From positions 1 through 34,547 of the forward strand of contig DAIORV010000009.1 of the NCBI GenBank assembly GCA_036752825.1: a stretch of 34,547 nucleotides of DNA. The letters run 5' to 3'. Position 1 is the first letter of the stretch; each line of letters starts with the position of its first letter. The position numbers and the translations under genes are program-made. Below, in pieces: positions 14,500-23,206 of this stretch. The notes beneath the pieces were generated by a model. It searched no databases, was not told where the DNA came from, and was given only the letters and a program-made list of their open reading frames with translations. The stretch comes from UBA5177 sp002413265. Lineage in GTDB: Bacteria > Chloroflexota > UBA5177.

Positions 14500-14524
14500 C
14501 GCGCTGATCTGCGGTCTCCGGCGC

Positions 14525-15088
14525 TTACAAGGCGGGTAAACGGGCGGATCGAGGAGGGATGCTGACCTCCTCATCGGTCGGCTCGACCGCGATGACGCCA
14601 GGGAGATTCGCCATCGTATCATCGAGCCCGTCCAGACCATAGCCCGCGACGAACACATTGGGTACGGTGAAACCGATGTAGTCGATGTGCAGGTCGTACT
14701 CGCGTCTGGCCGGCTTATCAAGCAAGGTAGCCACTCGGACCACTCCGGGGTTCTTCAGCTCGAGATAGCGTAGGATCCACTCCATGGTGAAGCCGGTGTC
14801 GATGATGTCGTCCAAGACCAGGACTGGTTTGCCGCGGACGTCCGTCATGATGTCGCTGACCATACTCACGACGCCGCTTGACTTGGTGCCGCTGTACGTT
14901 GTGACACGAATGTAGTCGAGCCTTACCGGCATGGTCAGCCGCTTTGCGAGATCGACCCCGAAGAAGCACCCGCCGCGCAAAATGATGATCAGATAGAGCA
15001 GCTCGACTCCCGAGAAGTCGTCGTTGATCTGCTGGGCCAACTCCTCTACCCGATGCTGGATTCGCTGCGCGGATATGAGCTCCCTCAC
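14525..15088 (-). CDS. hpt: Hypoxanthine-guanine phosphoribosyltransferase
   Basis: 187 residues. LIIILRGGCFFGVDLAKR is the PPi loop, RVTTYSGTKSSG the flexible loop, and VLVLDDIIDTGFT (90-101) the PRPP-binding motif; LLDKPARREYDLHIDYIGFTVPN is the typical C-terminal strand set. The enzyme salvages hypoxanthine and guanine to IMP and GMP. The start is a GTG at 15088 with GGAGG about 7 nt upstream; no ATG fits. It is divergent from the dcw cluster and convergent with the zinc-finger-like gene. Confidence 0.93.
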   Translation of the reverse strand: MRELISAQRIQHRVEELAQQINDDFSGVELLYLIIILRGGCFFGVDLAKRLTMPVRLDYIRVTTYSGTKSSGVVSMVSDIMTDVRGKPVLVLDDIIDTGFTMEWILRYLELKNPGVVRVATLLDKPARREYDLHIDYIGFTVPNVFVAGYGLDGLDDTMANLPGVIAVEPTDEEVSIPPRSARLPAL

Positions 15089-15349
15089 CCGATCCTCCCC
15101 ACTAACTTTTCTGATGCTACTTCACTGCGGGTTTGCAGGGTGGGGCGCACGAGATGTGCCTTCCCCAGCAAGTGGTCTTGATCACCAAACCCTCGGGTCC
15201 GCGGGAACGGCATTGTTGGTGACCGAGCAGGGGGAGGCACGGAGTGGAGCACAGTGGAGACACCGGACGAGCAGTCGCTGTTCCTCGCGTCGCTTATTAA
15301 AGGAACAGAATTGGGCCGTTTGCCACCCTTCCTGACCCAAAACTCATGG
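15089..15349. other. Intergenic region between hpt and the dcw promoter
   Basis: No gene is visible. A 7-bp inverted repeat TCACCAA (15182-15188) / TTGGTGA (15216-15222) with a 27-nt spacer could be an operator or a weak stem. I found no convincing promoter for hpt on the minus strand. Open frames here show no homology that I recognise. Confidence 0.4.
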
Positions 15350-15378
15350 TTGCAATTCAACTCGACGGCGAGCATAAT
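15350..15378 (+). promoter_or_regulatory. Main dcw cluster promoter (Pmra-like)
   Basis: TTGCAA (15350-15355), 17 nt, CATAAT (15373-15378): 4/6 and 5/6 matches with ideal spacing. Transcription should begin near 15385, right before the MraZ boxes. It is the only good promoter seen upstream of mraZ. Confidence 0.7.
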
Positions 15379-15387
15379 ACAGAGCAG

Positions 15388-15422
15388 TGGGAGTAAGTGG
15401 GATGAAGTGGGGGCGAATGGAG
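15388..15422 (+). promoter_or_regulatory. MraZ boxes: four TGGGN-type repeats at 10-bp spacing
   Basis: TGGGA (15388), TGGGA (15398), TGGGG (15408) and TGGAG (15418) recur exactly every 10 bp, each preceded by a purine-rich spacer (GTAAG, TGAAG, GCGAA). Known MraZ operators are three or so TGGGN repeats separated by 5 nt. The fourth copy is degenerate. The site lies directly downstream of the -10, so binding should block transcription and give autorepression of the cluster. Confidence 0.85.
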
Positions 15423-15490
15423 GATCGTCCACGCAAGGCACTCAGTATCGATATCCGGCCCCGTCAGGGCCAAGGGCGAAAGGCAACACG

Positions 15491-15916
15491 ATGTTCCTAG
15501 GTCAGTACGAGCGCTCACTCGACGACAAGGGTCGGCTTGCGATCCCCGTCGAGCTGCGCGCTGGCCTGGGTCCCCGGGCCGTTCTGACCAGGAGCTTCGA
15601 CAACTGTCTGGCGATGCATCCAGCCGACAAGTGGAACGCGCTCGCCCATTCTGTAGAGGACCTGCCGCAAGTGCGAACGGAAGTTCGAGCGTTAGCCCGC
15701 TCGCTGTTCGGCGGCGCCGTTCCCTGCGAATTCGATCGGCAGGGTCGAGTGACGATCCCTGCCTTCCTTCGCGAACATGCCTCTCTAACCACCGACGCGA
15801 TGGTCGTCGGTGTGAACAGCAGGGTGGAGATCTGGGCCAAAGAAGCGTTCCTGCAGGAACAGCAGCGCTTCGAAGACGACGGATCCGAATTCGCGGCAGT
15901 ACTGACCGTTTCCTAG
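15491..15916 (+). CDS. mraZ: Transcriptional regulator MraZ
   Basis: 141 residues with two AbrB-like repeats: LDDKGRLAIPVELRA near the N-terminus and FDRQGRVTIPAFLREHA in the second half. MFLGQYERSLDDKGR is the family start, which fixes the ATG at 15491; the open frame continues upstream only because of chance. A GAAAGG tract lies about 7 nt before the ATG. MraZ is a ring-shaped DNA-binding repressor of its own operon; the matching boxes stand 69-103 nt upstream. Confidence 0.95.
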   Translation: MFLGQYERSLDDKGRLAIPVELRAGLGPRAVLTRSFDNCLAMHPADKWNALAHSVEDLPQVRTEVRALARSLFGGAVPCEFDRQGRVTIPAFLREHASLTTDAMVVGVNSRVEIWAKEAFLQEQQRFEDDGSEFAAVLTVS

Positions 15917-15917
15917 C

Positions 15918-16862
15918 GTGACAGCCGAGTTCACTCACCTTCCCGTTCTGCTCTCAGAAATCACAGACGCGATGCAGCCTCATCCCGGTGGCAGATACAT
16001 AGACGCCACGGTAGGTGGCGGTGGGCACGCGCAGAGGATCCTCGACTTGTCTCTCCCAGACGGCGCTCTGCTCGCTCTCGACGCAGATCCTGCGGCAATC
16101 GAAGCCGCCAGCGTACATCTCGCCGCGTACGGCGAAAGGATCGTCTACGTCGTGAGCTATTTCGATGAGCTGGGAAGGGTCTCGAGAGAGCTCGGATTTA
16201 GCAACGTGGACGGTGTGCTCTTCGACCTAGGCGTATCGTCTCCACAGTTGGACGAGGCTGAGCGAGGTTTCAGTTTTGGCCGCGAGGCTCCCCTCGACAT
16301 GCGGATGGGTCCCCAAGCCGGCGTGTCTGCGGCTGACCTGGTCAACGGCCTCGAAGAAGTGGAGCTCGCTCGGATCATTTACGAATACGGAGAGGAGCGG
16401 CACTCTCGCAGAATCGCCTCGTCGATCGTCCGTGAGCGCAAGCGTGGGCGGATTACGACCACGACTCAACTTGCTCGCGTCGTCGCCGGCTCCAAGCCGT
16501 CTTCGCGAAATGAACGTATTCATCCGGCGACGCGGGTTTTTCAGGCGCTTCGCATCGCAGTTAACGACGAGCTGGGCCGTCTGACGCGGGCCTTGCCTCA
16601 AGCACTTGAGGCGTTGCGAGCAGGCGGCCGGCTGGCAGTGATTTCTTTCCATTCGCTCGAGGACCGAATCGTAAAGGAATTCCTGCGCGCCGAATCTCGC
16701 GACTGCATCTGTCCGCCTGGCCTACCGACATGCGTCTGTGGTCATCGGGCAAGCGTGCGCGTGCTGACGAGGCGACCGATTACGGCGTCGTCAGAAGAAG
16801 TGGCGGCCAACCCGCGCGCACGAAGCGCAAAGCTGCGAGTGGCAGAGCGGCTCGCCACATGA
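15918..16862 (+). CDS. rsmH: 16S rRNA (cytosine1402-N4)-methyltransferase
   Basis: 314 residues, normal for RsmH/MraW. HLPVLLSEITDAM is the N-terminal signature, IDATVGGGGHAQRIL the SAM-binding loop, GVLFDLGVSSPQLDEAERGFSF and DMRMGP the central motif, and VISFHSLEDRIVKEF the C-terminal one. The start is a GTG, one base after the mraZ TAG. It methylates the P-site base of 16S rRNA; its place after mraZ is conserved in most bacteria. Confidence 0.96.
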   Translation: MTAEFTHLPVLLSEITDAMQPHPGGRYIDATVGGGGHAQRILDLSLPDGALLALDADPAAIEAASVHLAAYGERIVYVVSYFDELGRVSRELGFSNVDGVLFDLGVSSPQLDEAERGFSFGREAPLDMRMGPQAGVSAADLVNGLEEVELARIIYEYGEERHSRRIASSIVRERKRGRITTTTQLARVVAGSKPSSRNERIHPATRVFQALRIAVNDELGRLTRALPQALEALRAGGRLAVISFHSLEDRIVKEFLRAESRDCICPPGLPTCVCGHRASVRVLTRRPITASSEEVAANPRARSAKLRVAERLAT

Positions 16863-16923
16863 ATTTCGGCACTTTGTCGCGGCGACAGAACTGTTGTTGC
16901 AGAACGCATACGGGGAGAACGTC

Positions 16924-17439
16924 ATGATCGTCGAACGGCAGGTAATTGCACCGCGAACTCTTGCGGCAAATCGTGTGAAATCGGCATCGTTCGGGGAGCG
17001 GCTGGCTGCCAGACCGGCGGTTGCGGGACGTGAGCGATTGGCCGAGGCATTGGGAGAGTCGCTGGTGATTCAGCTCATGCTGGTCATGAGTCTGGTGGTC
17101 TTCGCTGCCCTCATCTATCTCAATCAGGCCAGCAAAGTGTCGGTCTCGCAGTACAAGATCAGCGACCTTACCGCTCAGCAATCGATGTTGCGGCAGGACA
17201 ACGCTCAGCTCAATGCAATCAAGAGCCACCTAATTCTGCCTGGTCGAATCGATTCGATCGCCACCACCCGGCTGCACATGGCCAAGGCGGACTTTTCAAG
17301 CAATCTCTGGGTGACAGTAACGGTGCCTATCGTTCATCCGCTCAAGCCACTTGGGGCGGACGTCGCGGCAGCCGAAGCCCGCTCCCAGCCGCAAGCCTGG
17401 GTCCACCGGTTCGTCGACTTCGTAGAGTCCTCTCTCTAA
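16924..17439 (+). CDS. ftsL: FtsL-like bitopic cell division protein
   Basis: 171 residues. A basic cytoplasmic tail (1-45), one membrane helix at about 46-66 (SLVIQLMLVMSLVVFAALIY) and a periplasmic coiled coil at about 72-105 (ISDLTAQQSMLRQDNAQLN) give FtsL topology, and the position between rsmH and ftsI is diagnostic; sequence similarity in this family is always low. GGGGAG precedes the ATG at 16924; a TTG ten codons earlier is less likely. FtsL links FtsQ and FtsB to FtsW and FtsI in the divisome. The last base of its stop is the first base of ftsI (TAATG). Confidence 0.8.
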   Translation: MIVERQVIAPRTLAANRVKSASFGERLAARPAVAGRERLAEALGESLVIQLMLVMSLVVFAALIYLNQASKVSVSQYKISDLTAQQSMLRQDNAQLNAIKSHLILPGRIDSIATTRLHMAKADFSSNLWVTVTVPIVHPLKPLGADVAAAEARSQPQAWVHRFVDFVESSL

Positions 17440-19274
17440 TGCTCGGTTCGCGTGTAACGCCTGTAAAAGCACGCGCGGCGACAGCTCCTCGCAAAGCCAC
17501 GCGCCAGAAGGCTGTTACGCAGCAGGTGCCGAGCCGCGCCAGAAGTGCCAAACGAGAGGTAGTCAGGGAAGCCCGCCAGCCGTCAAACGTCGCTCATCGG
17601 CCAGTCTTCATACTCTTTGTCATTGTGCTCGCGGCCAGCGGCTTGATCGCTCGCCTCGTTTTCTGGCAGGTGATGCAGCACGCGCAGCTGTCTGCGAGAG
17701 TGCAGAGGCAGCAGGCTCTCTATATTCAGGCACCTACGCGCGGCATCATCGTCGATGCGCGGAACAGCCCGCTGGCTACCGATGTCCCAAAAGACCTTCT
17801 CTATGCGGTTCCCAAGAACATCAAGGACCCTCATCAAACGGCCGTCGAGCTCGCTCCGATCCTCGGTTGGAAGGCAGCCGACCTCGAGCAAGCGCTCACC
17901 GGACCAGACAGCTATCGGCAGCTCGCGCCGGAAGTGACGGACAGCGTCGCTCAGCAGGTTCGAAATCTTGCCCTGCCGGGGATAGTTCTCTATCCGGAGA
18001 TGAGACGTACCTATCCGGGAGGGTCGACGGCGGCGAACGTCCTTGGTTTCGTCGATGTCGACGGCAACGGCCGCGCCGGAATCGAAGCCTACTACAACAA
18101 CCTGCTGACCGGCCGCATGGGGTTGCAAACGGTGGTGCGGGACACGGCAGGCAACGCAATCAAGGTGTCGTCGGCCGCTGCCGTGCCTTCGCACGACGGC
18201 GCGCAGCTGCAGCTATCGATCGACGGGGCGGTTCAAGCGCTGGCCGAGAACGAGCTTCGCAAGGCCGTGAAGATACATCGGGCGGATGGCGGCAGCGTCA
18301 TCGTGATGGACCCTAGGACGGGATACATCCTCGCGATGGCCAATACACCGACGTACAATCCGAACCAGTATTTCAAAGTCAAGAACTACCAAGCATTTCA
18401 GAACCCGGCCGTCGAGATGCAATACGAGCCTGGCTCGACCTTCAAGATCATCACCATGGCAGCCGGGCTCGATACTGGCGTCATCACTCCGCTCACGTCC
18501 TTTTACGACGGCGGGGTCTGGACCGTTGACGGCATACATCTCCACAACTGGAGTGGCGGTGCTTTTGGCCAGGAAAACATGACCCAGGTGCTACAACATT
18601 CGGCAAACGTTGGCGCCTCGTTCGTGGCCAGCCGACTGCAAACGGGTCAGTTCTACAAGTACGTTCACCTATTTGGATTCGGAAAACCGACCGGGATAGA
18701 TACCTCGGATGAAGTTGCGGGCCAGCTCTTAAACCCCGGCGACAAGGGGTGGACGGCCGTCAATCTGTTCACGAACTCGTTTGGGCAAGGTATCGCTGTC
18801 ACCCCAATTCAGATGATTCAGGCGGTGTCCGCAGTTGCCAATCACGGCCTGATGATGAAGCCACGGCTCGTCAAACAGGTGGTATACGACGGCCAGATAG
18901 TGGACAAATCGCCGACAGTCGTACGGCGCGTCGTTTCTGCCCTCACGGCCCACACGCTGACGAATATGCTCGTTCACTCGGCCATCGGCGGCGAAGCCCA
19001 GTTCGGGCTCGTCAAGGGTTACAACATCGCAGCCAAGACAGGAACGGCCAATATCCCTGCTCCGAGTGGTGGCTACATTCCCAACGCCACTATCGGCAGC
19101 ATCGTCGGGTACGCGCCCGCCTTTCATCCTCGCTTCGTCGTTTTGGTTATCGTAAAGCACCCACGAGACCAGCCGTGGGGGTCAATGACCGCCGCACCGG
19201 TCCTTCATGACCTGTTCCAGGAGCTGTTCCTGCACTACCACATCCCACCCAATCCGTTCGCACTCTACAAATGA
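17439..19274 (+). CDS. ftsI: Division-specific peptidoglycan transpeptidase (class B PBP)
   Basis: 611 residues. A basic cytoplasmic stretch (1-53), one membrane anchor at about 55-76, a PBP dimerisation domain starting near RGIIVDARNSPLATD, and a transpeptidase domain with S333-T-F-K336 (EPGSTFKI), S388-A-N390 and K533-T-G535 (AAKTGTAN). All three active-site motifs are complete. No C-terminal PASTA domain is present. It cross-links septal peptidoglycan together with FtsW. Its stop overlaps the murF ATG (ATGA). Confidence 0.94.
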   Translation: MLGSRVTPVKARAATAPRKATRQKAVTQQVPSRARSAKREVVREARQPSNVAHRPVFILFVIVLAASGLIARLVFWQVMQHAQLSARVQRQQALYIQAPTRGIIVDARNSPLATDVPKDLLYAVPKNIKDPHQTAVELAPILGWKAADLEQALTGPDSYRQLAPEVTDSVAQQVRNLALPGIVLYPEMRRTYPGGSTAANVLGFVDVDGNGRAGIEAYYNNLLTGRMGLQTVVRDTAGNAIKVSSAAAVPSHDGAQLQLSIDGAVQALAENELRKAVKIHRADGGSVIVMDPRTGYILAMANTPTYNPNQYFKVKNYQAFQNPAVEMQYEPGSTFKIITMAAGLDTGVITPLTSFYDGGVWTVDGIHLHNWSGGAFGQENMTQVLQHSANVGASFVASRLQTGQFYKYVHLFGFGKPTGIDTSDEVAGQLLNPGDKGWTAVNLFTNSFGQGIAVTPIQMIQAVSAVANHGLMMKPRLVKQVVYDGQIVDKSPTVVRRVVSALTAHTLTNMLVHSAIGGEAQFGLVKGYNIAAKTGTANIPAPSGGYIPNATIGSIVGYAPAFHPRFVVLVIVKHPRDQPWGSMTAAPVLHDLFQELFLHYHIPPNPFALYK

Positions 19275-20770
19275 CCCTTGACGTCGCCGCGGTTCTGATG
19301 GGGACCGGAGCGAGGGTTGTACGCGTCGCTTCCGACGGCTCCCGGTCCGAGCAAGAGCTGATCGCCTCCGACCTGGTCCGGTCGTTCCACGGAGTGTCGA
19401 TAGATTCTCGGACCATTCACCAGGATGACCTCTTCGTGGCCTTGGCAGGCGAGCGTGCAGACGGTCACGAGTTTGTCTCCGCGGCTTTGCATGGGGGCGC
19501 GCGTGGCGCCATCGTGGCCCGCGTACCTGAGATTGAGACCGGGTCCATGTCAGCTCCGTTCTACTTATTCGTGGCAGCTGACGCACTGAGTGCGCTGCAA
19601 TCTCTCGCCGAGTACTGGCGCACGCGGCACTCGGCCAGCATCGTGGGGGTAACAGGCAGCATCGGAAAGACGACGACGAAGGACATCGTCGCGTCGGTCC
19701 TGGCCACAAAATGGCCGGTTCTATGGAGCGAAGGGAACCTCAACTCCGAGATCGGCCTCCCGCTGACGCTTCTGCGGCTGGATGAGCGCCATCGGGCAGG
19801 CGTCTTTGAGATGGGAATGTACGCCCCGGGAGACATCAAGCTCCTCGCGAAGATTGCCCGACCAGACATCGGGGTCGTCACGACGGTCGCGCCGGTCCAC
19901 CTCGAAAGGATGAAATCGGTCGAGGCGATTGCTCGAGAAAAGAGCCGTCTGATACAGGCTCTGCCCTCCAATGGTCTCGCGGTGCTGAACGCCGACGATC
20001 CCTGGACTCGAGCCATGGCAAAGACCAGCGGTACAGCTAAGCTGGTGCTCGTAGGTCTCGCATCCGACGCCGACTATCGAGCCGATGAGCTCGAGCCCCG
20101 CGGGCTCGAGGGCATGTCATTCGTCATTCGCGCTGAGAGCCAGAGCTTCCCGGTGCAGTCTCGCGTGCCTGGCGCCCATACGGTAAACGCGCTCCTGAGC
20201 GCCACCGCAATCGCGAGATCGATGGGAATGAGCTGGGACGAGATAATGCCCGCTCTCCAGCAGGTGAAGCTCGAGTCTCGGCAGCGTCTATTTCATCTGC
20301 GTCACGATGTGCTGCTGATCGACGACTCTTATAATGCCGCACCGCCCTCCGTACTGGCCGCTCTCGAACTTCTCCGTTCAACAAGCGGGACCAAAGTGGC
20401 GGTTCTAGGAGATATGCTCGAGCTCGGCGACTTCGAAGAGGACGCGCATCGTGAAATAGGGGCGAGGGTCGGTCAGGCGGCCGATTGGCTTGTGGTGCGC
20501 GGTGAGAGAGCGAGATGGATTGCCGAACAGGCATCACACGAGGGTCTTGCAGAGGAGCGAATACTCACCGCTGAAACGAACCTTGACGCGATTTCGAAGG
20601 TACGTGCGATCGTCGGCGCGAGGGTTGAGACGGCGGCACCCTCTCATACAATGCATCGTCGGGACGGGCTGACGGAGACAGCCTCAAACGGGTGCGCCAT
20701 CCTCATCAAAGGCTCGCGGGGGATGCGGATGGAGGAAATCGTGCAGGGACTGAGGGACGAGGCGTGGTAG
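19271..20770 (+). CDS. murF: UDP-MurNAc-tripeptide:D-Ala-D-Ala ligase
   Basis: 499 residues, slightly long for MurF (about 450-470). An N-terminal UDP-binding domain (VSIDSRTIHQDDLFVAL), the ATP loop VGVTGSIGKTTTKD, NLNSEIGLPLTLL and the C-terminal DDSYNAAPPSV identify it. The extra length is largely near residues 448-472: between VRAIVGARV and AILIKGSRGMRMEE, where relatives have only a short LRPGD-like turn, there are about 20 residues (ETAAPSHTMHRRDG...). The insert carries an inverted repeat. It joins D-Ala-D-Ala to the tripeptide precursor in the cytoplasm. murE, its usual upstream neighbour, is not here. Its stop overlaps the mraY GTG. Confidence 0.93.
   Translation: MTLDVAAVLMGTGARVVRVASDGSRSEQELIASDLVRSFHGVSIDSRTIHQDDLFVALAGERADGHEFVSAALHGGARGAIVARVPEIETGSMSAPFYLFVAADALSALQSLAEYWRTRHSASIVGVTGSIGKTTTKDIVASVLATKWPVLWSEGNLNSEIGLPLTLLRLDERHRAGVFEMGMYAPGDIKLLAKIARPDIGVVTTVAPVHLERMKSVEAIAREKSRLIQALPSNGLAVLNADDPWTRAMAKTSGTAKLVLVGLASDADYRADELEPRGLEGMSFVIRAESQSFPVQSRVPGAHTVNALLSATAIARSMGMSWDEIMPALQQVKLESRQRLFHLRHDVLLIDDSYNAAPPSVLAALELLRSTSGTKVAVLGDMLELGDFEEDAHREIGARVGQAADWLVVRGERARWIAEQASHEGLAEERILTAETNLDAISKVRAIVGARVETAAPSHTMHRRDGLTETASNGCAILIKGSRGMRMEEIVQGLRDEAW
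20636..20695. repeat. Inverted repeat bounding the extra segment in murF
   Basis: GCACCC (20636-20641) and GGGTGC (20690-20695) are inverted copies around a 48-nt core, and further flanking bases (GGCGG on one side, GCC on the other) partly extend the match. The 60-nt span coincides with the residues that lack counterparts in typical MurF. It may be a small palindromic insertion in the reading frame or coincidence. Confidence 0.3.
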
Positions 20771-21807
20771 CCCACCCTTTGGTCGCCGCTCTTGCTCTTG
20801 CGAAGCCGCCGAAAGAGCCATTTGCACACGTGGCTGACGTGCTGCTGCCTCCAATGGTATTCGGCGTTGCCAGCTTCACGATTGCAATGTTCATAGGCCC
20901 CTACGTAATCCGATGGTTGGTAAAGCTGCGAGCCCAGGCGGTCATTCGCCGCGAGGGGCCGCAGTCCCACATGTCAAAGGCCGGCACTCCGGTCATGGGC
21001 GGCCTGATCTTTAGCGGCACCGCCTTCTTCCTCACGGCCACCTACAACCTCATCGGCCACTATTCGCAGCTCCTCACTCTTGGCGCGCTGGCGAGTACCA
21101 CGGTCCTTGGGATGGTCGACGACCTCTTAGGCACCTTCCGCATCGGCCGGGCGGGCATGCGCGCCAGGTTCAAGTTCGGGTGGACGCTCGTGATCGCGAT
21201 CATCATTGTGGCCGTCCTGCACGTGCCGAAGCTCCTCTCCCATCCCAATGACGTGTGGGTGCCTTCGTATCGTTATGTCGACTTTGGCTGGTTTTATTGG
21301 CCGCTTGCGGTGCTCGCGATCGTCGCCTGCGCGCACGCTACAAACCTGACGGATGGATTGGACGGACTGGCCGGCGGCACCGGCGCTGTCGGTTTCGCCA
21401 CGTTCGGCGCGATTGCCCTGCTGAGCGGCCTTCAGTACCTTGGGAGCTTCTGCTTCACCATGGTGGGCGCCCTCCTAGCCTTTCTTTGGTTCAACATCTA
21501 CCCGGCGCGCGTCTTCATGGGCGACACCGGATCGTTGGCGTTGGGGGCAACGCTGGCCACCGTTGCGCTTCTGCTGAATCAGCTGCTCATCCTGCCCGTC
21601 ATTGGATTCGTCTATGTCATCATCACGGTCTCGGTGATGCTGCAGGTCTCCTATTTCAAACTGACGGACGGCCGTCGGCTACTGCGCATGGCGCCCTTGC
21701 AGCATCATCTCGAGCTGATCGGCTGGCACGAGAACCAGATCACTCAACGCTTTTGGATTGTCAGCATGATGGCCGGTGTCGCCGGTCTGGTGCTGGCGTT
21801 TAGCTAG
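20764..21807 (+). CDS. mraY: Phospho-MurNAc-pentapeptide transferase
   Basis: 347 residues with about ten hydrophobic segments. Motifs SKAGTPVMGGL, NLTDGLDGLAGG (catalytic Asp cluster), FMGDTGSLALGA and LQHHLELIGWHENQI are all present. It makes lipid I on undecaprenyl phosphate at the inner membrane. The GTG at 20764 overlaps the murF stop and gives a normal N-terminus; the open frame further upstream lies wholly inside murF. Confidence 0.94.
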   Translation: MVAHPLVAALALAKPPKEPFAHVADVLLPPMVFGVASFTIAMFIGPYVIRWLVKLRAQAVIRREGPQSHMSKAGTPVMGGLIFSGTAFFLTATYNLIGHYSQLLTLGALASTTVLGMVDDLLGTFRIGRAGMRARFKFGWTLVIAIIIVAVLHVPKLLSHPNDVWVPSYRYVDFGWFYWPLAVLAIVACAHATNLTDGLDGLAGGTGAVGFATFGAIALLSGLQYLGSFCFTMVGALLAFLWFNIYPARVFMGDTGSLALGATLATVALLLNQLLILPVIGFVYVIITVSVMLQVSYFKLTDGRRLLRMAPLQHHLELIGWHENQITQRFWIVSMMAGVAGLVLAFS

Positions 21808-21811
21808 GGAC

Positions 21812-23206
21812 ATGAAGATTTCACCGAGACGCGCTCTCATCCTTGGCCTGGCCCGCGAGGGCGATTCGTTGGCCCGCTTCCTCGCCTCCGAGGGCATGGA
21901 TGTGACGGTCACCGATTCGGCCTCTCCGGAGAAGCTTCGCTCCCGGATCCAGAGCCTGGATGATCTGCCGGTTCGAGTTGTCGTCGGAGATGACTCTCCT
22001 GACCTGGTGGAGGAGACTGACGAATTCTTCGTCTCCCCCGGAGTGCCGGAGAGCAATCCGGTGTACGCGGCAGCGCGCGCGGCCGGCATTCCCATCCAGA
22101 GCATGACCACCTTGTTCTTCGACCTGTGCCGGGGCGCCATTATCGGGATCACCGGGAGCAGCGGCAAGACCACGACGACCGGGCTGGTAGGTCACATGCT
22201 TCGCGAGGCGAACCGTGACGTGGTGGTCGGAGGAAACATCGGCAACCCAATGCTGGATCTTCTTCCACGCATCAGCCGCGACACGCTCGTGGTCCTCGAG
22301 TTGAGCTCGTTTCAGCTTGATTTGCTTAGAAAGAGTCCTCACATCGCAGTCGTGACGAATATCACACCAAATCATCTGGACCGACACGGAACGATGCAGA
22401 ACTACGTCGCGGCCAAACGCCACATAGTGGAGCATCAGTCGGCCCAAGACTTCGCCGTGCTCAATGGGGATGATCAGGAGGTCGCCGGCCTGGCAGCCGG
22501 TATTCCCTCCCAGAAACGCTGGTTTTCATCGACTACGCCTGGAACGGATGTAGGTGTGAGCGACGGAAGTCTTGGCATATGGAGAACACCCGTGGATCGC
22601 CAGGTCCAGAGGTTTGAACAGATCATGCCGGTGGACGAGGTTCCGCTCCTCGGGACGCACAATCTCGCCAACGTAGCCGCGGCGGCGACCGTGGCGGACA
22701 TAGTGGGCGTGCAACCGGCAATGATGCGACAGGCGATACGGACATACTCGCCGCCGCCACATCGATTGCAGGTAGTGGGGGATCACGACGGTGTTACCTA
22801 CATCGACGACTCGATCGCCACCACTCCGGCCCGCGTGATCGTCGCCCTGCAGGCGCTCGGACAACCGATCGTTCTCATAGCGGGCGGCCGCGATAAGCAG
22901 CTGCCGTGGAGCGACTTCGCTCGTTGGACGGCCCGGCGCGCTCGAGCATTGATACTGGTCGGCGAAGCGGCGCCGCTTATAGAGCGCGAGGTGCGTGCGG
23001 CGCTGGTGGAAACGTCTCTCCTGAAAGGCGACATGATCTTTCGCTGTTGCTCACTGCAGGCAGCAGTGACGAAGGCGGCCGGCATCGCAGGAAGGGGAGA
23101 CGTGGTGCTGCTGTCGCCCGGCTGCACCAGCTACGACATGTTTACGGACTTTGAGGAGCGAGGCGCCGCCTTTGCGGCCGCCGTGGAGCAGCTTCATGCA
23201 GCGTAG
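21812..23206 (+). CDS. murD: UDP-MurNAc-L-Ala:D-Glu ligase
   Basis: 464 residues, usual for MurD. LILGLAREGDSLARFL opens the N-terminal Rossmann-like domain, GITGSSGKTTTTGLVGHML is the ATP loop, GGNIGNPMLDLL and LELSSFQLDLL follow, NITPNHLDRHGTM carries catalytic residues, and IDDSIATTPARV with LIAGGRDKQLPW belong to the C-terminal domain. The ATG at 21812 lies 4 nt after mraY, with AGGGA directly before it, closer than ideal. It adds D-glutamate to UDP-MurNAc-L-Ala. It overlaps the ftsW start by 11 nt. Confidence 0.95.
   Translation: MKISPRRALILGLAREGDSLARFLASEGMDVTVTDSASPEKLRSRIQSLDDLPVRVVVGDDSPDLVEETDEFFVSPGVPESNPVYAAARAAGIPIQSMTTLFFDLCRGAIIGITGSSGKTTTTGLVGHMLREANRDVVVGGNIGNPMLDLLPRISRDTLVVLELSSFQLDLLRKSPHIAVVTNITPNHLDRHGTMQNYVAAKRHIVEHQSAQDFAVLNGDDQEVAGLAAGIPSQKRWFSSTTPGTDVGVSDGSLGIWRTPVDRQVQRFEQIMPVDEVPLLGTHNLANVAAAATVADIVGVQPAMMRQAIRTYSPPPHRLQVVGDHDGVTYIDDSIATTPARVIVALQALGQPIVLIAGGRDKQLPWSDFARWTARRARALILVGEAAPLIEREVRAALVETSLLKGDMIFRCCSLQAAVTKAAGIAGRGDVVLLSPGCTSYDMFTDFEERGAAFAAAVEQLHAA

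Noticed and set aside
23151..23195. Upstream start for FtsW
   Set aside because: These codons lie inside murD; the ATG at 23196 has a clear GGAG site.
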